DNA of 64,000 bases from Mortierella sp. BCC40632 (Eukaryota; Mortierellomycota; Mortierellomycetes; Mortierellales; Mortierellaceae). Position 1 is the stretch's first letter. Every line of letters begins with the position of its first letter. The position numbers and the translations under genes are program-made. Location: positions 2,850,001-2,914,000 of the forward strand of contig WAEK01000001.1 in assembly GCA_011634665.1 (NCBI GenBank), written 5' to 3'. Positions 59,195-64,000 of the stretch are shown here, in pieces. The notes beneath the pieces are model-generated. The model was given only the letters and a program-made list of their open reading frames with translations. It did no database searches and was not told the DNA's origin.

Positions 59195-59583
59195 CGACTC
59201 CCCATCCACAAAACGGGAAAATACCTTGGAAGTCCAACGTATTCGTCCATGTTGAAGGTGATGACATTCTTGAAAGAGAGCTCGCCAGCCTGGTGGAACT
59301 TGACGAGGTTGCGGTAAACACCGATCGGAGAGGAACCCGTGGGAAGACCAAGGACGAAAGGCTTGGAGGCGGTGGGTGCAAACTCCTTAATGCGCTCCTT
59401 GACGTACTTGGCTGCATGTTGGACAAATAAAAGAAAAAAAAGGGTGGATGAGCATCGATGACCCCAGAAAACACGAGGACTGAAAAAGAAAGAGAAAAAG
59501 ACGTCGAGAGGTAACCGAGCAAAGAGATGCTTACCGACGTGGTAGGAAACAGCCTCAAAGTCCTTGCGAATGACCAATCTCAT
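57755..59583 (-). CDS. NAG1: Glucosamine-6-phosphate deaminase
   Basis: Four exons on the minus strand, 59583-59535, 59411-59225, 58923-58588 and 58055-57755, give 290 aa. The enzyme converts glucosamine-6-phosphate to fructose-6-phosphate and ammonia, the last step of GlcNAc/chitin breakdown. Active-site residues fall at the same numbers as in E. coli NagB: Asp72 (NMDEYVGLP), Asp141, His143 and Glu148 ([11 protein letters not shown]). The substrate loop GLPTGSSP is present. Introns are 123, 301 and 532 nt; the second has a T run of about 28 nt. The gene lies alone, without the other GlcNAc catabolic genes that cluster with it in some yeasts. Confidence 0.96.
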
Positions 59584-59936
59584 GTTGAATTATTGTTGTG
59601 TGGGGAGAGGAAGTGAGGTTGGAGGTAAGGCGAGTGTGTTGGGGGGAAAGAGAGAAAGAGGGGCAGGCGAGAAGAGCGGGTGGGCGGAGAGTCGGTGGGA
59701 TGGAAGATGAAGAGAAAGAAAGAGAAAGAAAGAGAAAGAGAGATAAAAAAAATTTGGCGAGTTGAAATACATGGCGAGGAGAACAGCAGGTGCATAAACA
59801 CAAACCTTACGCAACCGAAGAAAGCCTCTCTGTCTTTCTGTGGAGTTCGAGAGCATCCTTGTGTGCCGAACTAACACCCGCCGGGGTTCGACCGCCACCA
59901 GTCGTCCCACGTCCTGCCAGTCATCCAGTCATTCAG

Positions 59937-59961
59937 CACCCAACACCCAACACCCAACACC
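59937..59961. repeat. CACCCAA heptamer tandem repeat
   Basis: Three full units and a partial fourth. It is not the usual TTAGGG telomere repeat. Confidence 0.85.
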
Positions 59962-60958
59962 GAGTAACGTCTCGACTGTCCTTGTTCCTGGGGTACTATG
60001 GGGCTTTATCTTTTCTCTGACTTTTTTTTTGTTCTTTTTTGCCTCTTTCTTTCCTTGATCTCTGTGCTCACGTCTCCCTGGCGGACCTTGACTTCCTTGG
60101 CCGATCGTCCGATAGATCAGGTCAGCTTCCCACCAGGAAGATGGGCGATCCTTTCGTCCCCCCCGCACGTACAACTGCGACATAGACTGAAGGGACCACG
60201 GGTCAGGGACGTTGGAAAAGGCATGGCAGGGTTGAGGAAAGGAAGAAGGACCGAACGGCCGGCGTTTTTATTGTCTCGACAAGAGCTGGGCCCAACCTCA
60301 GCTCATCAACAGGCAAAACAGGAGTGACCACGCTGTCGCCTTTGCTCCCTTCTCTGGCTGTTATCAGCCCTAGATCGCGCCGTGTGATTGGTCGATAGCA
60401 GAGGCACTCGAAACCTTGTTCTCTGTTGCGCTTTATCTCCTTCGGACGGACCTTTTACCTTTCTTTTATCTCTTCCACCGACGGTCTCTCTCTCTCTCTC
60501 TCTCTTTTTTTTTTTTTTTTTTTTTTCTCTCTCTCTCTCTCTCTTTCTTTCTCTCTCTCTTTTTCTCACTCTCTACCCTTGTCCCCACTTTCCCCTCTCA
60601 AATCCGGTCTAACAGACTTTCTCTATACGGGGCACCGAAACCGAGATGCTGGCACTGTAAAGAATAGCTGCTTGGTCCTGTAGTACACCCACCACTAGCC
60701 TCAATCGACTGTCTGACTTGGACCGAGCCCCTTCCACCCCTTCCACCATATTTACAAACATTCGCACACACAACACACAAACATATATATACACACGCAC
60801 ACACACCAAACATGGTCCACACAATACAATACTGCACAACGGATGAAACCCATTTGCGCCACTTGTTGGACAGTAGTGGTAGTAGAGTCTAGAAATGGCT
60901 TCTCCGACCGGCGGACAAACGCAGGCCGCTTTTTCTCGAGCTGGAATAGGCAGTCCTT

Positions 60959-61008
60959 CAGTGCATAGTTTCATGCACTGCAAAGCTACTTTTTTTTTTT
61001 TTTTTTTT
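60959..61008 (+). terminator. Hairpin followed by a T run (possible Pol III-type 3' end)
   Basis: CAGTGCAT (60959-60966) and ATGCACTG (60973-60980) form a perfect 8-bp stem with a 6-nt loop, and about 9 nt later there is a run of about 19 T. No internal promoter boxes were identified upstream, so a transcript is only a possibility. Confidence 0.2.
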
Positions 61009-61777
61009 TATGCGAGCCAGCCATGAATGCAGGGGAAGAGGCAGAAGAGGTAAAACGGTCGACCTCGAGTCAGACAGCTTACGTGAAGAGTATAGCGTAC
61101 TACTACTACTCCTGCCTGGAGTATTTCACCGCGTTCACTGGGTGGACTAAGGTGAAGGTCAAAAGGAGGGATGAATCTCTTGAAGAGAAAATGAGAATGG
61201 GCCATTAGAGATGCATGAGAAGAGGAGAGAGTGAAAATCTATGATGGAATTGACAATGACCATGACTGAATGGGACGATGGTCGGATGCGCTGGGATGTA
61301 AAGGAAGGAAAGAAGGAAAGGGAGAAGAAGAGAAGAAAGAGAAAGAAAGAAGAGCGTGGCGGTGGCAAGACCATCTAAAAAAAAAAAAAAAAAAAAAAGC
61401 ATGACGACTCTTCCCCGGCCTGTGCCACCAAAACTCCAGAGCACCGTTCAAGTGGAGCGCCACCACTCCACCTCAGGGGATGGGAGAAATAGTCCTCGGG
61501 AAGAGTAAGCTTCGGTATGCATAGCCTAGCCCGTAGTCCCGTGCAGAAATAGGAGCAATATTCGTTCATCGGCTCATTCCTCTCCCTCTTCTCCTTCTCT
61601 TTCCTTCTCCTGCATCGTACATTTCTCTCTCTCGGTCTCTCTCTCTCTCTCTTTTTTTTTTTTTTTTTCATTCTCTCTTTCTTCGCATTCCATCACTCCC
61701 CTTTCTTTCCCCCTCCCCTCCTCCTTTCCGCCCGTTCCCTTCCCATTTCGCCACGCGCACAAAGAGCCGCCTCAACA

Positions 61778-63962
61778 ATGCATGGAACCTCGACTTTGCC
61801 CACTGAATTTGCAGACAATCCCAATGTTGGTAAGACCTCGTTTCATCTCCTGTACGCCACCATCAGCCAAGGCTTCCATTGGTCACCATGTCTTTGTGTA
61901 CTGATCACAGTCATCTTTGTCCACAGATGCATTCCTCCGGGAAGAGGGCCTGACTGATGACGAATGGAAGAGAGTGTATGACCTTCGATACTGCACCATC
62001 CTTGTCCCGTTCGCTGAAGACTCCGACGAGGGCAAACGGGATGGGAAAGACGGGACCATGGGCAGGGAAGACAGCCCCAAGGGCGAGGAGAATGACTCCC
62101 AGTATCAAAAGAACGCCCAGTTGTCTACACCAAAGAATGATAGTCAACTCTCGCCACAGGTCTCTTCAAGGTATGAAAGAATGAGAGGCAAAGAGTCGAG
62201 CCATAGGCCACTCTTTTAACCGTTTTTAAATCATCCTGATGGCGATCTGGACCATTGACATTAACCAAATCATTCGTCTCCATTAGACATTCTAGAACTC
62301 CTCCTTCCACTGCACCAACTGGTCTCTTGACTCCACTGGAGCGGAAAGCAAAGTCTCTTGAAAACAGCACCGACACCACAGAGGACAATAGGGAGAACGA
62401 GACAGCCACAAGTCTGACCAGCGACGACCCGCTCTCTCAGTACCTCATCCCAACCAGGACACACCACATTCGTCCAAAGGGTCTGTCGTCACACAAGAGA
62501 GAGATATCCCCTCGAGGGGAATCCTCCGAGGAGAACGACGTCAGTGACGGAGAGACTTTTCATGATGCACTTGATGAGACGGATAGTGCAGACTTTGGCC
62601 CAGACTCGATCGGGCGCGCCTTTTCTGAAGAACCAGGAATGTTTGGTGCTAGCAAGAAGCGACGCCGGTGGGAAGTAACCCCCTACACGCCTTTGTTGCA
62701 CCACCGACAACACAGTGAAACCAAGCGCATTGCCCTGATGTCGTCATTGCCGTACAGGGCGAAGCCATTGGAGGCCGTAGGACTTCTTCGACCTCGTTCA
62801 TCTACGCCTGTGCCTCAGCAGACCTTTCTTCCATCACCTCGCTCACCAACACCCTGCTTGGATAATCGAAGATACTCGATCAGCTCTGATATCTCGACCA
62901 ATTCCAACCTGAGCGTGACTCCCAGCACTCTGTGGTCAAGGCAGGACTGGAAGGAGCTGGAACAACTTTACAATGAGATGCAAGGGAGCACACTGTCCGA
63001 AAGTGAACTCGACCAAATTGCTGAACGTTTCCTACGAATTCAGAACCAGCACACATACCCAGGAAGCAAAACTTGGAGCAAGTAAGGATTAATAGAAGGA
63101 GAAACTAACATCCGATACCGTAAAAGTTGTCCTTTGCATCCATGGTTGTGTAGGATAACCCTTACTGACTTGGACCATTCTCATTTATGAACTCACTTCT
63201 AGGGAAATGATTCTCACACGCTGTGTAGCGCTCCACAGAGTCCGCAATAACAATCAGTGGACAGTACAAAGCAGAGTAATGCAAACCATCTCTTTTATTA
63301 GTATCCAGATCCTGACGCTTTTATGTCAATATCAGAAAATTTGGTCTAACTTATCCTCCTTCCTCCCTTGGCAATAATAGACGCGCTCGATTGAGAATAG
63401 AGCAATCCGTTCATCCAATCATCATGGACAAGATCGTCACAGGGCTTCACCATACCCCGGACTGGGAAGAAATCTGAATGGAGACAGGACATTGTCAACG
63501 GACGAGTCGATTTCTGCTTTTGTTCAAAACAGGAGATCAGAACGGAACCATCGCCATCGATCCACAGAGCAAGGATATCAAATCAAATCAGTCTTTAAGC
63601 ATCGGTTAGCAACGGGACTTTCGTCGGTCCGACAACTATTACCCTTCTGGAAGGATGTCGAAAAGGGCAATGCCAATATCAAAGAAGAGGTTGCTATCCC
63701 CTTGGTCAAAACCTGTACGGTCCAAACCGTGGTTGATGCCTTTGAAAGTCAAACCCCTGAGGATGAGATCTCGTATTCGGGGTCTGTACCCTCCTCTGCC
63801 TGTTCTTCCAGAAAGGGCTCTGTTATTGGACATGGATGCAGGAGTGATCAAGATGAGAAGGATTCGGACAGTGGATCAGTAACCAGTGTAGCCAAGATGC
63901 TAGCAGATGGCCATGCATCTCGGTCAGCAAAAGCTACGTCTTCACGGCCATCAGCGCGTTAG
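61778..63962 (+). CDS. Uncharacterised 581-aa protein, probably nuclear
   Basis: Five exons, 61778-61829, 61927-62170, 62287-63081, 63203-63275 and 63381-63962, give 581 aa with all junctions in phase. No known domain is recognised. The N-terminus has an acidic short block (DAFLREEGLTDDEWKRVYDL). The middle is Ser/Thr/Pro/Asp/Glu-rich and disordered, with a basic nuclear-signal-like KKRRR near residue 220. A compact segment before the third intron (WKELEQLYNEMQGSTLSE ... IAERFLRIQNQ) looks helical, followed by EMILTRCVALHRVRNN. The C-terminus is Ser-rich again. Many SP/TP sites suggest kinase control (inference). The stop is 38 nt before the window edge, so the gene is complete if the model is right. 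Confidence 0.8.
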
Positions 63963-64000
63963 CGGCCCCTCATTTACCCCTTTGTAGTCATCTCTCCCGC

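Larger units (their letters stand above)
59584..61777. other. 2.2-kb divergent intergenic region
   Basis: Promoter of the deaminase gene (purine-rich on the plus strand to about 59750), a CACCCAA heptamer repeat (59937-59961), a (CT)n/T22 tract near 60485-60550, a perfect hairpin before a T run (60959-61008) and A/T runs near 61378-61398 and 61650-61668. No gene is supported. Confidence 0.5.

Noticed and set aside
59937..59961. Telomere-like repeat
   Set aside because: The CACCCAA unit is not the TTAGGG repeat typical of fungi, and only three units occur internally.
1..64000. CRISPR arrays, insertion sequences, bacterial operons
   Set aside because: The DNA is clearly eukaryotic with spliced genes; no regularly spaced repeats or terminal-inverted-repeat elements were seen.

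Overview
The window is nuclear DNA of a filamentous fungus, most likely an early-diverging lineage such as Mortierellomycotina. This rests on intron-rich genes with GTAAGT-type donors and short (about 60-700 nt) introns, pyrimidine-rich promoters, an ER chaperone set, a Kre9/Knh1-type GPI protein, a Zrt3-type zinc transporter and a TigA-type disulfide isomerase. The phylum assignment is inference; the gene models are read directly from the sequence with splice phases checked by hand. I saw no tRNA, rRNA, CRISPR array or intact transposon.

Layout from left to right: small orphan protein (-, 515-790); long promoter region with a candidate structured RNA (about 2910-3230); ER DnaJ/Scj1-like co-chaperone (+, 3718-5254); M13 metallopeptidase (-, 7259-11645); a gene-poor stretch with a multi-frame coding relic (about 12930-13500); ZIP zinc transporter (+, 15879-18730); PPG1-type phosphatase (-, 19519-21693) divergent from a prolyl oligopeptidase (+, 23105-25883); membrane-anchored alginate-lyase-like protein (+, 27296-29489) convergent with an A20/AN1 zinc-finger protein (-, 30245-33136); DCAF4-like WD-repeat protein (-, 34828-37792) divergent from a KDEL-tailed protein disulfide isomerase (+, 38561-40317); calcipressin (-, 40937-41886). 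Then comes about 6 kb with only small or doubtful ORFs (43854-44027; 47301-47649).

The right-hand part holds a Kre9/Knh-like GPI protein (-, 47971-48597), a tiny secreted Cys/Asp-repeat peptide precursor (+, 50201-50572), an ORM sphingolipid regulator (+, 51369-53359), ribosomal protein uS8 (-, 53911-54606), a Nit2-type omega-amidase (+, 55582-57353), glucosamine-6-phosphate deaminase (-, 57755-59583) and an unrecognised 581-residue protein (+, 61778-63962).

The genes are independent eukaryotic transcription units, not an operon. Several share a secretory/cell-wall theme: DnaJ and PDI fold proteins in the ER, ORM controls ER sphingolipid synthesis, and the Kre9-like protein, the lyase-like protein and the GlcN-6-P deaminase bear on wall polymers. 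The most unusual item is the secreted precursor ending in three tandem DCCDD repeats after a dibasic site. Other points worth checking are an HDEM rather than HDEL tail on the DnaJ protein, a GC-AG intron and a 12-nt exon in the PDI gene, and a possible non-AUG mitochondrial form of prolyl oligopeptidase.
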